Source: Metabacillus niabensis
GTDB lineage: Bacteria > Bacillota > Bacilli > Bacillales > Bacillaceae
Length of the DNA stretch: 64,000 nt
Direction: 5' to 3'
NCBI RefSeq assembly: GCF_020524345.1
Contig: NZ_JAIVLH010000002.1
Span: 310,001-374,000, forward strand
In this document: in pieces, positions 18,210 through 27,175 of the stretch
Position numbering within the stretch: the stretch's first letter is position 1
Layout: each line of letters starts with the position of its first letter
Notes under the pieces: model-generated
The model's database searches: none
Told to the model about the DNA's origin: nothing
Seen by the model: the letters and a program-made list of their open reading frames with translations, nothing else
Program-made: the position numbers and the translations under genes

Positions 18210-19568
18210 TTATCTGACTAAACAAGGTTTTTTCGGATCGAATTTCCATCCGGGAATCAAGTATTGCATGGCGATTGCATCATCACGAGCTCCAAGACCT
18301 TCTTTTTTGTATAATTGGTGTGCTTTTTCGATTTGATTCATATCGATCTCAACACCTAATCCTGGTTTTGTCGGAACTTCCACCATACCACCTGTGATTT
18401 TAAAAGGTTCTTTTGTCAGGTGCTGCCCATCCTGCCAAATCCAATGAGTATCTATTGCAGTAATGTTTCCGGGCGCAGCTGCGGCAACATGAGTAAACAT
18501 TGCTAGAGAAATATCAAAATGATTATTAGAGTGAGACCCCCAAGTTAATCCCCATTCATGACACATTTGTGCGACGCGAACAGAGCCTTGCATTGTCCAG
18601 AAATGTGGATCTGCAAGAGGTATATCCACTGATTGAAGTTGGATGGAATGTCCCATTTGGCACCAATCCGTTGCAATCATATTTGTTGCAGTAGGAAGAC
18701 CTGTTGCACGTCTGAATTCAGCCATTACCTCACGAGCAGAATAGCCGTTTTCTGCACCACAAGGATCTTCAGCATACGCTAATACATGGTGCTGATTGCT
18801 GCAAAGTCGGATAGCATCCTTTAATAGCCAGCCTCCATTTGGATCTAGAGTAATTCTGGCATCCGGGAAGCGTTCTGCTAAAGCTGTGACAGCTTCGATT
18901 TCTTCCTCACCGCGGAGGACACCACCCTTTAATTTAAAGTCATAAAATCCATAACGCTCATGAGCTGCTTCTGCTAACCGTACAATTGCTTCAGGTGTTA
19001 AAGCTTCTTCATGACGAAGGTGGGACCAAGCATCTCCCGCATTCCCTTCACTTACATAGTCAAGATCTGTTTTGTTACGATCACCTATATAAAATAAGTA
19101 ACCAAGCATCTCTACCTTATTTCGTTGCTGGCCTTCACCAAGGAGTGCAGCAACGGGAACACCTAAAAATTGACCAACTAAGTCAAGTAGTGCCGTTTCT
19201 AAAGCGGTTACAGCATGAATTGTAGTACGTAAATCAAATGTTTGAAAGCCACGACCACCTGAATCCCGGTCTGCAAATTGCCTGCGAACTTTATTTAAAA
19301 TATTGTTATACGTTCCTATGGATTGACCCAACACTAGCGGTCTAGCATCTTCTAGTGTTTGACGAATTTTTTCCCCGCCTGGTACTTCACCAACGCCTGT
19401 ATTCCCGTTATTATCTTTTAAGATGACAATATTACGGGTAAAATATGGAGCATGGGCACCACTTAAATTTAACAGCATGCTGTCATATCCTGCAACTGGA
19501 ATGACACTCATTTCTTTAATCACAGGCGTACTAATTTTGACTGTGTCTTTTATTAAATGATTTTCCAT
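18210..19568 (-). CDS. gudD: Glucarate dehydratase
   Basis: Enolase-superfamily enzyme, 452 aa, converting D-glucarate (and idarate) to 5-keto-4-deoxyglucarate. All active-site residues can be placed: K212 and K214 (FKLKGG), metal ligands D242 (LDPNGG), E273 (GAENGYS) and N296 (TNMIATD), and H346 (GSHSNNH), each offset by 7 from the E. coli enzyme. ATG start behind GGGGAGAAAG. 28 nt downstream of gudP and cotranscribed with it; its product feeds KdgD. Confidence 0.95.
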   Translation of the reverse strand: MENHLIKDTVKISTPVIKEMSVIPVAGYDSMLLNLSGAHAPYFTRNIVILKDNNGNTGVGEVPGGEKIRQTLEDARPLVLGQSIGTYNNILNKVRRQFADRDSGGRGFQTFDLRTTIHAVTALETALLDLVGQFLGVPVAALLGEGQQRNKVEMLGYLFYIGDRNKTDLDYVSEGNAGDAWSHLRHEEALTPEAIVRLAEAAHERYGFYDFKLKGGVLRGEEEIEAVTALAERFPDARITLDPNGGWLLKDAIRLCSNQHHVLAYAEDPCGAENGYSAREVMAEFRRATGLPTATNMIATDWCQMGHSIQLQSVDIPLADPHFWTMQGSVRVAQMCHEWGLTWGSHSNNHFDISLAMFTHVAAAAPGNITAIDTHWIWQDGQHLTKEPFKITGGMVEVPTKPGLGVEIDMNQIEKAHQLYKKEGLGARDDAIAMQYLIPGWKFDPKKPCLVR

Positions 19569-19596
19569 ATGCTTTCTCCCCTATCAATCTTATTTT

Positions 19597-20964
19597 CTAT
19601 GAAGCTTTCAATTCAACACGTTTAATTTCTCCTACTAGGAATAAATAGCTGAAAATGGCGATTAGTGCATTAGCACCGACAAATACAAGCGCTCCATTGA
19701 ATGAACCAGTGGTGCCAATAATATAACCAATTATAATCGGTGTCGTAATTCCGGCGATGTTGCCAAATGTGTTAAAAAGACCACCGCTTACACCAGACAT
19801 TTCTTTTGGCGATGTATCAGACACAACGGCCCAGCCAAGTGCACCAAACCCTTTACCGAAAAACGCCAATGCCATAACAAAAATGACAACCCACTGTGCT
19901 TCAACATAGTTAGCGGCAACCAAGCTCATTGATAACACCATTCCAATGACAATGGGTGTTTTACGGGCAATTGTTAAGGAAAACCCTTTGCGGAGTAAGA
20001 AATCCGAGAACATCCCTCCAAGTATTCCGCCTAGAAAGCCACAAATTGCCGGTAAAGATGCAATTAATCCTACTTCTAAAATGGTCATGCCTCTTTCTTG
20101 AACAAGATAGACAGGGAACCATGTAAGAAAGAAATATGTTAAGGTTGTTATGCAATATTGACCAAGGTAAATACCAAGTAGCATTTTATTGGTAAGTAGT
20201 TTCTTAATATTCTTCCAGTTTGCTCCTTTCTCTTCCTTCTTCTCTTTCTCTATCTTTTGATCCATATTAATTAAAGCTCCGCCTGCTTCAATATAATCAA
20301 GCTCAAGCTTACTCATTCGTGGATGATTCTTTGGATTGTGTATTGCTTTTAACCATAAGAAAGCTACAATAATACCAAGAGCACCCATAAAATAAAAGAC
20401 ATATTCCCAACCAAATTGATATGTTATGTAACCCATTATTGGTGCAAAGAGAACGGTTGCAAAATACTGTGCTGAATTAAATGTTGCTGCTGCTGTACCC
20501 CTTTCATGACTTGGAAACCATGAAGCAACAATGCGACTGTTCGCAGGAAAAGAAGGTGCCTCTGCAAGACCTACTAAGAAACGTAGACCGAATAATACGA
20601 TGACAGCAGTCCCGGCAGTCCCAAAAAAACCGATAAATCCTTGTAAAAGAGTAAAAATCGACCATAGTAAAATGCTCCAAAAGTAAACCTTCTTTGAACC
20701 GAAGCGATCAAGAAGCCATCCTCCGGGAATTTGCCCTGCTACATATGACCAAGCAAATGCTGAAAAAACATACCCCATCATCACGGAATCCAATCCTAAT
20801 TGATTGGACATATCAGATCCTGCAATCGATAATGTCGCTCGATCTGCATAATTTAGAGCTGTTACTAAAAAAAGCATAAAAACAATAAACCAACGTGTAC
20901 GTGTCTTTTTTTCCGGTGTAGGAATCAATGGTGAAGTACTAATTACTTTTTCTGGAGCGCCCAT
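19597..20964 (-). CDS. gudP: Glucarate/galactarate MFS transporter
   Basis: 455-aa anion:cation symporter-family MFS permease. N-terminal LNYADRATLSIAGSDMSNQLGLD and the loop-2/3 motif GGWLLDRFGSKK are diagnostic of the glucarate/galactonate porters; 12 segments are predicted with the large cytoplasmic loop near 215-250 (INMDQKIEKEKKEEKGANWK). First gene of gudP-gudD. Upstream are a near-consensus cre (20987-21000) and a regulon dyad (21091-21105), so both carbon catabolite repression and aldarate induction are likely. Confidence 0.92.
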   Translation of the reverse strand: MGAPEKVISTSPLIPTPEKKTRTRWFIVFMLFLVTALNYADRATLSIAGSDMSNQLGLDSVMMGYVFSAFAWSYVAGQIPGGWLLDRFGSKKVYFWSILLWSIFTLLQGFIGFFGTAGTAVIVLFGLRFLVGLAEAPSFPANSRIVASWFPSHERGTAAATFNSAQYFATVLFAPIMGYITYQFGWEYVFYFMGALGIIVAFLWLKAIHNPKNHPRMSKLELDYIEAGGALINMDQKIEKEKKEEKGANWKNIKKLLTNKMLLGIYLGQYCITTLTYFFLTWFPVYLVQERGMTILEVGLIASLPAICGFLGGILGGMFSDFLLRKGFSLTIARKTPIVIGMVLSMSLVAANYVEAQWVVIFVMALAFFGKGFGALGWAVVSDTSPKEMSGVSGGLFNTFGNIAGITTPIIIGYIIGTTGSFNGALVFVGANALIAIFSYLFLVGEIKRVELKAS

Positions 20965-20986
20965 AGCTTCACTTCCTTCATCTGAA

Positions 20987-21000
20987 TGACATCGCTTACA
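20987..21000 (-). promoter_or_regulatory. Probable cre (CcpA) site upstream of gudP
   Basis: TGACATCGCTTACA matches TGWAANCGNTNWCA at every constrained position except the fourth (C for A). It lies 23 nt upstream of the gudP start, between the start codon and the operator at 21091. Confidence 0.55.
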
Positions 21001-21090
21001 TATTTTTTATATAGTCATCACCCTAGTTGTTGAAGTTTACATATACGATCACGCCTTTTTAAGTTATTTAATAAACAATTGCTTTTGTCT

Positions 21091-21105
21091 AATTGTAAGA
21101 CAAAT
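21091..21105 (-). promoter_or_regulatory. Aldarate-regulator operator upstream of gudP
   Basis: AATTGTAAGACAAAT, identical to the other regulon dyads over AATTGTAAGACAA, within a longer dyad TTGTC(N9)GACAA at 21085-21103. Confidence 0.8.
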
Positions 21106-21232
21106 AAATTTCACTGTCAATTCTTTTAATAAATGATCTGATGTGTTCGAAGAGATTACAATAAATTGGTGTATGCATAAAAATGTGATATGTGTACGCT
21201 CAATCATCTTTTTATTTATACGAATAATATGT

Positions 21233-21260
21233 AAAAAGACACTAATAAATAGTGTCTTTT
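21233..21260 (-). terminator. Intrinsic terminator of the YjcZ-type gene
   Basis: AAAAGACACTA / TAGTGTCTTTT stem with a 5-nt loop, 14 nt past the stop of the gene ending at 21274, followed on the minus strand by a T-run. Confidence 0.85.
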
Positions 21261-21273
21261 CAGGCGATTATTA

Positions 21274-21486
21274 TTAACATTTATTACCGTAAATTGTTGC
21301 ACCTATAATGATTAATAAGATGAATAGGACAACGATGAGCGCGAATGTATTTCCATAACTTGGAGCACAATATCCATAAGCAGGAGCTACATAACTAGGC
21401 ATAACAGGTTGATGTGGAATATTTGCTCCAGCAACATGTGGTGCATTTGCACCTGCCATATGTGGACTGTTTTCATAACCGTACAT
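21274..21486 (-). CDS. YjcZ-family sporulation peptide with extended N-terminal repeat
   Basis: 70-aa protein. The last 25 residues ([22 protein letters not shown]) are the conserved YjcZ membrane segment found in many small Bacillus spore-associated peptides. The N-terminal 40 residues are an unusual repeat, [20 protein letters not shown], followed by a Tyr/Pro-rich stretch with a Cys. ATG start behind GGAAGATG, own terminator. Family members are often expressed late in the mother cell; no biochemical role is established. Confidence 0.85.
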   Translation of the reverse strand: MYGYENSPHMAGANAPHVAGANIPHQPVMPSYVAPAYGYCAPSYGNTFALIVVLFILLIIIGATIYGNKC

Positions 21487-21696
21487 TTAACATCTTCCTT
21501 TCGTTTTTAAAAAATCTAGGACGATATAGTATATACGTTTACTTGAAGTTTGGAGCCCGTCTTGTAGGAAGAATGCTTCATGAAAACACCTATAATGAAG
21601 CCCATTTTTCAATCTCAAAAGTAATTGGTGAAATTTTACATTTCTATCCCTGTGTAAATTTTTTATATACATTATAGGAATCTATTATAAAAAAAT

Positions 21697-21723
21697 GGGT
21701 CAACGTACCTGTCCCTCTGTACC
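21697..21723 (-). repeat. Dispersed 27-nt repeat, copy 1 (forms C-terminal codons of the HAAS gene)
   Basis: Plus strand GGTCAACGTACCTGTCCCTCTGTACC. Copies 2 and 3 at 46345-46371 and 46388-46414 share GGWCANNNNACCTGTCCC followed by YYTGTMCC. Read on the minus strand, this copy encodes the last residues GTEGQVR-stop of the membrane protein. Confidence 0.6.
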
Positions 21724-22719
21724 AATTTTGGCCTTTTTGTATCCGTCATACATACTTATTGCGGCTGATAGGATATAGATGAAGAGGATGCCGCCGGTGA
21801 GTGATGATTTGAATTGATTTGGGTTTATTGTAAATAAGTCTGCCATAAATGTAGTGAATTCATAGCTTAGTAGGTTTGGATTTAGTAAAATGATAATAAA
21901 TACACTTGTTCCGACCAGTTGAACGACTGTATTGAATAGGGCAATTCTTTTTGTCCATTGACCTTTTATTAACTTGTATAGAGACAATAATATCTCAAGT
22001 CCAATCACGACGACGACGATCGGCCAATATTGAAGCAACACATCTTGATTTAATGCAGGTATTTTAAATTCAAGGCCTTCACTCCCACCTCTATATACAC
22101 CGACTAGATGATTGGCATAAAAATAAAGTGTTGCCCAGATCGCTGTCCACATTAGACCTCCAAATACTTCAACCTTTGAAATGGCTTTTTTCTTTGGTAC
22201 ATACGTGATATTTTTTAAATCATCAGGCGTCCATTTTTGCAGACTGGTTGTTAATGGTATTCCTTCTTTTCCCTTATCAGTTCTCTCTAAAATGGCAAAT
22301 GTCAGTGTGACCCAGAAAAAAACTTGCATTCCCACCTCAATGATTCTCCAAATCCCTTCACCCATGAGTTGTAGAGCGACATTAATTATCGCTTCACTTC
22401 CCGTATACCCAATAAAATACTCTGCCAGCATCGAAATTAAGGAAATCATGGCAGCGATCGGTAAGATCATTTTTAATAAGGACATATATACATCAAAGTA
22501 TCTTGGTCCAATCAGGTGCATAGGTTGGTCGCGATAACCGCTGGCCAATGAAACTGGACTCCCTAACTTCTCGAGTGCCTTTTTTACGTCTTCTTCATGA
22601 TAATTATCAGGAAGCATATCCTCTATTGTCGACTGTAACTCAAGCGCAATGTCACTACGACTTTTTTCAGGTAATCTCCGTGTCACTTCCTGAATATAAA
22701 TCTCAATCAAGTTCATCAT
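21700..22719 (-). CDS. HAAS-domain membrane protein paired with PadR
   Basis: 339 aa. The N-terminal cytoplasmic HAAS signalling domain (about 1-65) contains IEIYIQEVTRRLPEKSRSDIALEL and ALEKLGSPVSLASGYRDQP. It is followed by about six membrane segments with a soluble stretch near residues 150-180. The start overlaps the PadR gene by 17 nt, so the pair is cotranscribed and translationally coupled. Such HAAS proteins are thought to be controlled through, or to signal with, their PadR partner; the ligand is unknown. The C-terminal seven codons are supplied by a dispersed repeat. Confidence 0.8.
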   Translation of the reverse strand: MMNLIEIYIQEVTRRLPEKSRSDIALELQSTIEDMLPDNYHEEDVKKALEKLGSPVSLASGYRDQPMHLIGPRYFDVYMSLLKMILPIAAMISLISMLAEYFIGYTGSEAIINVALQLMGEGIWRIIEVGMQVFFWVTLTFAILERTDKGKEGIPLTTSLQKWTPDDLKNITYVPKKKAISKVEVFGGLMWTAIWATLYFYANHLVGVYRGGSEGLEFKIPALNQDVLLQYWPIVVVVIGLEILLSLYKLIKGQWTKRIALFNTVVQLVGTSVFIIILLNPNLLSYEFTTFMADLFTINPNQFKSSLTGGILFIYILSAAISMYDGYKKAKIGTEGQVR

Positions 22720-23059
22720 CTTCTTCCCCTTTCAATAGGTTGTAAAGCTCTTTTGAATTTGATATCCATTCTTTTTTTAACTGCAAAAATACCTCTACAC
22801 CAAATTCACTTAAAACATAGTACTTACGGGGTCTACTCTCAGATGTATCCCAACTGCTTGAAACCAATTCCTGTTTTTCTAATCGTCGCAATAAGGGATA
22901 TAACGTACTTTGATCAATAGGAATACCTGATCCTTCTAATAATTGAACAAGAGAATATCCATATTGAGGGGTACGTAATTGACTTAAAACAGCAAGTGTC
23001 AATGTTCCTCTTCGTAATTCAGTTGATAATGATTGAATTAAATTACTCATTTCACCCAC
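22703..23059 (-). CDS. PadR-family transcriptional regulator
   Basis: 118-aa winged-helix repressor: LRRGTLTLAVLSQLRTPQYGYSLVQLLEGSGIPIDQSTLYPLLRRLEKQELV in the DNA-binding part (14-70) and a short C-terminal dimerisation helix. YGYxL and STLYPLLRRLE are PadR signatures. ATG start behind GAGGTGGG. Followed directly by the HAAS membrane protein. Two similar dyads at 23082-23125 lie just upstream, suggesting autoregulation. Confidence 0.9.
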   Translation of the reverse strand: MGEMSNLIQSLSTELRRGTLTLAVLSQLRTPQYGYSLVQLLEGSGIPIDQSTLYPLLRRLEKQELVSSSWDTSESRPRKYYVLSEFGVEVFLQLKKEWISNSKELYNLLKGEEDDELD

Positions 23060-23081
23060 CTCGATTTGTTTTACTATTACT

Positions 23082-23125
23082 ATATGTCATACAGTATTTG
23101 TTTTATACTATGTATCATACACTAT
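23082..23125 (-). promoter_or_regulatory. Tandem PadR operator candidates
   Basis: ATATGTCATACAGTAT (23082-23097) and TATGTATCATACACTAT (23109-23125) are two related copies of TATGT..CATACA.TAT, about 27 bp apart, starting 23 nt upstream of the PadR start. Confidence 0.55.
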
Positions 23126-23178
23126 TGTTGTGACGCAATCAATTTAAGTTTTTATAATAATAATTGAAAATAAGAAAA

Positions 23179-23208
23179 AGCCACAATTTAGAATACTAAA
23201 CTGTGGCT
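23179..23208 (-). terminator. Intrinsic terminator of the VOC gene
   Basis: Minus-strand stem AGCCACAGTTTAG / CTAAATTGTGGCT followed by TTTTTCTT, 19 nt past the stop at 23228. Confidence 0.85.
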
Positions 23209-23227
23209 CAGACTCTCTATACGTATT

Positions 23228-23659
23228 TTAGAACGAAATCATCGCTCCTCTTTCATCAAACTCAGCAGATGGATTCCAAGCAACCTCCCATAGGTTATTC
23301 TCGGGATCTGCAAAATAGGCAGTCCTTCCACCCCAAAATGCGTCACTTGGTTCTCTTAAGATCCTAGCACCTATTCTGCGTACCTCTTCAATAGTTGCAT
23401 CTACTTGTTCCGGTGTATCTAGATTAATAGCAAACGTTACACCACGATACCCTTCTTTACTTTGTGAAATGTCAATTCCGGCATCTTTTGCTAATTCCTT
23501 AATAGGAAAAAGTGTTAGAATTACACCTGCTGTTTTAAATGCAGCATAGGTATCTGAACTAAATTCTGTTTCTTCCCATCCGAGTTTTTGATAAAAAGAC
23601 CGAAGATCTGGTAAATGATAAGCACCGATTGTAAGCAGGCTAACTCTTTGCATCACCAT
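23228..23659 (-). CDS. VOC family protein (glyoxalase-like)
   Basis: 143-aa VOC protein: N-terminal VSLLTIGAYHLPDLRSFYQKLGWEE, C-terminal AYFADPENNLWEVAWNP with the Glu metal-ligand position. The ATG at 23659 lies 7 nt from AGGAGG; GTG codons alternate with ATG around the start, so a shift of one codon either way is possible. Monocistronic with its own terminator. Function unknown beyond the fold. Confidence 0.85.
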   Translation of the reverse strand: MVMQRVSLLTIGAYHLPDLRSFYQKLGWEETEFSSDTYAAFKTAGVILTLFPIKELAKDAGIDISQSKEGYRGVTFAINLDTPEQVDATIEEVRRIGARILREPSDAFWGGRTAYFADPENNLWEVAWNPSAEFDERGAMISF

Positions 23660-23749
23660 CACGATTCCTCCTGAAAAATAAATGACCTACGTTTACTTTC
23701 TAGAAGTGAGTCGGAAATTCCTTCTTTGCAAGGTTACTATACTAGAAAC

Positions 23750-24844
23750 CTATCTGGTTCTTCTCTCTATAAGATTAATACCTAATCCCATTGTCACCAC
23801 ACCAATTAACAGCATAAATAGTAAAGGCATCATCACATCCTGAAAACCTGCATCATAAAAAATAACTGCCATAATCGCATCCATTGCATGTGCCATCGGA
23901 AATAGATCCGCTATGAACAGTAAAACTGAATTCGTAATCGTTCCCGGCATCATATAAGCTCCACTAACAATCGGTATAAGGGGGATAACTGATGGGTAAA
24001 TCGCATAAAATTGCTCCGGAGTCTTTACAAACCCCGTAATTAACATCGCGATACTAATCATACTAAAAATAAAGAACGCAGCAATTAAGATAATTAACCA
24101 TAATTGATCTCCTAGATCATAGTTCATCATGTACTTAAACACAAAGAGAACAACAACTACTTGGAAAAGTGTAATTAAAAAGCTATAGAGTATATACCCG
24201 CAGTACATCTTTGTTTTACTAATCGGTGATAGAATCATCCGATTCCAAATGCCAGAGACTTTATCATGTGTGACATTGTTTACCTTTAGTCCGAGAATAA
24301 ACATCGAAATTAAAAATGTGAAAGCAAATAATAATTGAGTACTCATGTTATAATTCGGAACTTTCTCACTTTCGAGTCCCTGAGTCTCCATTTGAAATGG
24401 TGCTTCTTCCAAATAGCTTTCAAGTTCTTCTCGTACGTTTTCGTTTGTTTGAACAATGGCACTTAATTGTGCCTCCTGTTGAAAAACCTTGTCAACATGC
24501 TGCTGAACATACGATACTGTTGGAAGCTCACTTGTAGCAACCAACCTGTAATCTGTCTCCATGACCTTTACAGCTACATCAAGCTTACCATCTTGTACGT
24601 CCTCACGCGCTTCATTCGGTTCTACGACAACAAATTGAAAGGAATCATCAACATTTAACAGCTTTACCCATTTCTTCTCAATATCCGAAGCATTTTCTTC
24701 TTCACTGAATATAGCAACCTTTATCGGTGAATAAACACCTCCTGCAAATACTAACGTTGCAAGAATACTACCCGCAATAAATAAAATTATGAAGATAGGG
24801 TTGCGTTTATCCTTCGTAAATTGCGCCCAAACTACTGAATTCAC
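23750..24844 (-). CDS. lnrN: ABC-2 type exporter permease (LnrN-like)
   Basis: 364-aa membrane protein: one N-terminal segment (about 14-34), a large extracytoplasmic domain to about residue 165, then five or six C-terminal segments of the ABC2 type. GTG start at 24844, overlapping the TAG stop of the preceding permease, is preferred because GGGGGGAAGCG precedes it; this removes 16 residues from the longest possible frame. Last gene of a five-gene cluster (kinase, regulator, ATPase, two permeases) syntenic with B. subtilis lnrJKLMN, which exports linearmycin-type polyenes. The symbol is by synteny and architecture. Confidence 0.7.
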   Translation of the reverse strand: MNSVVWAQFTKDKRNPIFIILFIAGSILATLVFAGGVYSPIKVAIFSEEENASDIEKKWVKLLNVDDSFQFVVVEPNEAREDVQDGKLDVAVKVMETDYRLVATSELPTVSYVQQHVDKVFQQEAQLSAIVQTNENVREELESYLEEAPFQMETQGLESEKVPNYNMSTQLLFAFTFLISMFILGLKVNNVTHDKVSGIWNRMILSPISKTKMYCGYILYSFLITLFQVVVVLFVFKYMMNYDLGDQLWLIILIAAFFIFSMISIAMLITGFVKTPEQFYAIYPSVIPLIPIVSGAYMMPGTITNSVLLFIADLFPMAHAMDAIMAVIFYDAGFQDVMMPLLFMLLIGVVTMGLGINLIERRTR

Positions 24845-26109
24845 TACGCTTCCCCCCTTTTTGGATATAGAGCTAAACCAATTCCTGTACAAAGAATAAA
24901 AAATACAACAAGGATCAAACTTGGTTTGATGAGGGAGGAAAAATCCTCAAATTGAATCCATTGAGTCATGATAGCTAAAGATAGGCCGTTCGGTGTCCAC
25001 TCACCAATCTTTTGCAACCAATCAGGTAGTATATAAACAGGTACAAAACTACCACCGATGATACCAAATAGAATAATAACGATCATAAAAATACCATTCG
25101 CAGCATCGATATCAGACACTCTGAGTGAGATGCTGGTAAAAACAGCTGATAGTGCGGATATTGCTAAGGATAGTAATGTCACAATCCCAATAGTACCAAG
25201 CCAGAAGGAAATTGTCCGACCAGGAAAAATATCCAGTATAAAGTGTGACAAAATGAATACAAACATCGTTTGCAACCAAGCTAAACAAAATGTTGAGACA
25301 ATTTTACCTGTTAAGAAATGGAATGGATGGCTATTTGTCAATAAAATTCGATGGAATACTTTTTGTCTAATTTCTTCACCAGTTTTCGTTGCTACGGTTG
25401 CTGCAAGGAATAATGAAAACAACGCTCCAATTGCAATAGGAAAATACTGTGTAAGCGTAAATCTTTCTCCAGCGCCAACTTTCTCAAGGCCTCCCTCTGG
25501 CAAGACTTCTTCCTGCGGAGCACCTCCTACTTTCTGTAGAGCAAACTGAACATTCATTTGATCCAAAAAACCTTGGATTAGTTGTGCTAATGTGCTGGTA
25601 TCATTCGTTTCCATTTCAATTTTATATTTAAGTGGAACAGTTGGCGATTCTCCTATTAACGCGGAATACAAACTATCGGCAGTAAATCCCTCCGGAATAA
25701 TTAGGATTCCATCTAATCCTCCTTCCTCCATGTTAGCTACTGCCTCAGTTTCCTCCATCTCATGAACCGTTACCCATTCCTTTACATCATCACTATGAAG
25801 AAAATTTTCTAACATTGAAATAGGTTTTATTAAGGTTGCTTGGCTTAATATCTCCGCTGTTTGCTCTTCACCTAACGCAGCCTCTTTGACCAAACGCTCC
25901 TTTAATTGAGTCATTGCTTCTGTGTCGTCATCCTGATTCACCAAAGCCAATTGTAAATCGATCTTTGCATCCTCATTAAATCCAAACAAGCCGGCAAAAG
26001 CAAAATTTAAAACCATGACTAAAATAATGGGAAGGACTAGTACGGTAATGAGCTCTTTACGGTCACGCCAAAACATTAGTAAGTCCTTTTTAATAAAACT
26101 TAACATCAT
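24844..26109 (-). CDS. lnrM: ABC-2 type exporter permease (LnrM-like)
   Basis: 421 aa, same architecture as its neighbour: first segment about residues 18-40 after FIKKDLLMFWRDRKELITVLVLP, an extracytoplasmic domain of about 180 residues, then six C-terminal segments. ATG start behind GGAGGTGG, 9 nt from the ATPase stop. It should form the heterodimeric pore with the downstream permease. B. subtilis LnrM/LnrN have comparable lengths (about 390). Confidence 0.75.
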   Translation of the reverse strand: MMLSFIKKDLLMFWRDRKELITVLVLPIILVMVLNFAFAGLFGFNEDAKIDLQLALVNQDDDTEAMTQLKERLVKEAALGEEQTAEILSQATLIKPISMLENFLHSDDVKEWVTVHEMEETEAVANMEEGGLDGILIIPEGFTADSLYSALIGESPTVPLKYKIEMETNDTSTLAQLIQGFLDQMNVQFALQKVGGAPQEEVLPEGGLEKVGAGERFTLTQYFPIAIGALFSLFLAATVATKTGEEIRQKVFHRILLTNSHPFHFLTGKIVSTFCLAWLQTMFVFILSHFILDIFPGRTISFWLGTIGIVTLLSLAISALSAVFTSISLRVSDIDAANGIFMIVIILFGIIGGSFVPVYILPDWLQKIGEWTPNGLSLAIMTQWIQFEDFSSLIKPSLILVVFFILCTGIGLALYPKRGEA

Positions 26110-26118
26110 TCCACCTCC

Positions 26119-27051
26119 TTAGTCCCGTAATGTCCGGCCAGTTAAATGAAGAAATACATCCTCCAAGCTAGGTGTTTCAGTATGAAAATTGAGAATTTGA
26201 ATATGATATTGATGAGCTAAATGAACGAGCTCACTAATTAATTGACTTCCCTTTTTTACAATCACTTTCATTTGCAGGTTAGTTGCCTCTACCTTACGAA
26301 CACCTTCTAAGGTCTTGACATGCTCAACAAATGCTTCATCCATTCTACTTAACTCCACTTTTATCGTATCTTCAGTTGATAAAATGCTAAGCAGCTCAGC
26401 TTTTGTCCCAGAGGCTATAATTTCACCATGGTCCATAATGTATAATCTGTCACAGAGTTGTTCAACTTCTTCCATATAATGACTTGTATAAAGTACCGTT
26501 GTACCATCTTTTTCATTTAATTGACGAACCATCTCTAGAATATGATTGCGTGATTGCGGATCAATTCCAACAGTTGGTTCGTCTAAAATGAGTATTTTCG
26601 GTTGATGTAATAGAGCTGCAGCAATATTGACCCTGCGTTTCATACCACCTGAAAATGTCTTTACTAAATCTTTTTGACGTTCTTGCAATCCAACAATATC
26701 CAACGCATTTTGAATCCTTTTCTCGAGTTCTTTTCCTTTTATTTTATATATAGATCCAAAAAATTTGAGATTTTCATAGGCAGACAGCTCTTGATAAAGC
26801 GCAATTTCTTGTGGTACGACACCTAAAATATTTCTTATTTCACCAGGTTTATCGACAATGTTTACACCATTTAGCTTTATTTCACCGCTTGTTGGTTTAA
26901 TCAAACTTGATATCATGGAAATTGTTGTTGATTTCCCTGCTCCATTTGGACCTAATAAGCCAACAGATTCACCTTGATCTAAATATAAGTTCACTTCTTG
27001 TACAGCTGCTTTCCCTTTAAATGCCTTTTTTAAATTGATTGTCTCAAGCAC
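26119..27051 (-). CDS. lnrL: ABC exporter ATPase (LnrL-like)
   Basis: 310 aa from a GTG at 27051, chosen because AAAGGAGG lies 7 nt upstream; an in-frame GTG/ATG extension of 33 residues has no ribosome site. Walker A GPNGAGKST, Q-loop VPQE, signature FSGGMKRR, Walker B ILILDEPTVGID, and the C-terminal DrrA-type tail ending SLEDVFLHLTGRTLRD. Cytoplasmic; drives the two permeases encoded next. Preceded by a LuxR-type response regulator gene. Confidence 0.8.
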   Translation of the reverse strand: MLETINLKKAFKGKAAVQEVNLYLDQGESVGLLGPNGAGKSTTISMISSLIKPTSGEIKLNGVNIVDKPGEIRNILGVVPQEIALYQELSAYENLKFFGSIYKIKGKELEKRIQNALDIVGLQERQKDLVKTFSGGMKRRVNIAAALLHQPKILILDEPTVGIDPQSRNHILEMVRQLNEKDGTTVLYTSHYMEEVEQLCDRLYIMDHGEIIASGTKAELLSILSTEDTIKVELSRMDEAFVEHVKTLEGVRKVEATNLQMKVIVKKGSQLISELVHLAHQYHIQILNFHTETPSLEDVFLHLTGRTLRD

Positions 27052-27175
27052 GAGAATACCTCCTTTGATGTTTTCATAATGACCATATTTGCATCTTAAA
27101 ACAAAAAAACCAAAGTCACTACTGACTCTGGTCACTGGATGAAATGACACTTATTACTTTTGTCACTTTTTTATC

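Noticed and set aside
21487-21677. Overlapping open frames on both strands before the YjcZ gene
   Set aside because: No ribosome site, no conserved pattern; the plus frame (GARLVGRMLHENTYNEAHF) looks protein-like for about 25 codons only.
25058-25549. Plus-strand open frame of 163 codons opposite the LnrM-like permease; similarly 29683-30246 opposite the MFS gene
   Set aside because: Low-complexity Ile/Pro/Ser-rich shadows of membrane-protein genes without ribosome sites.
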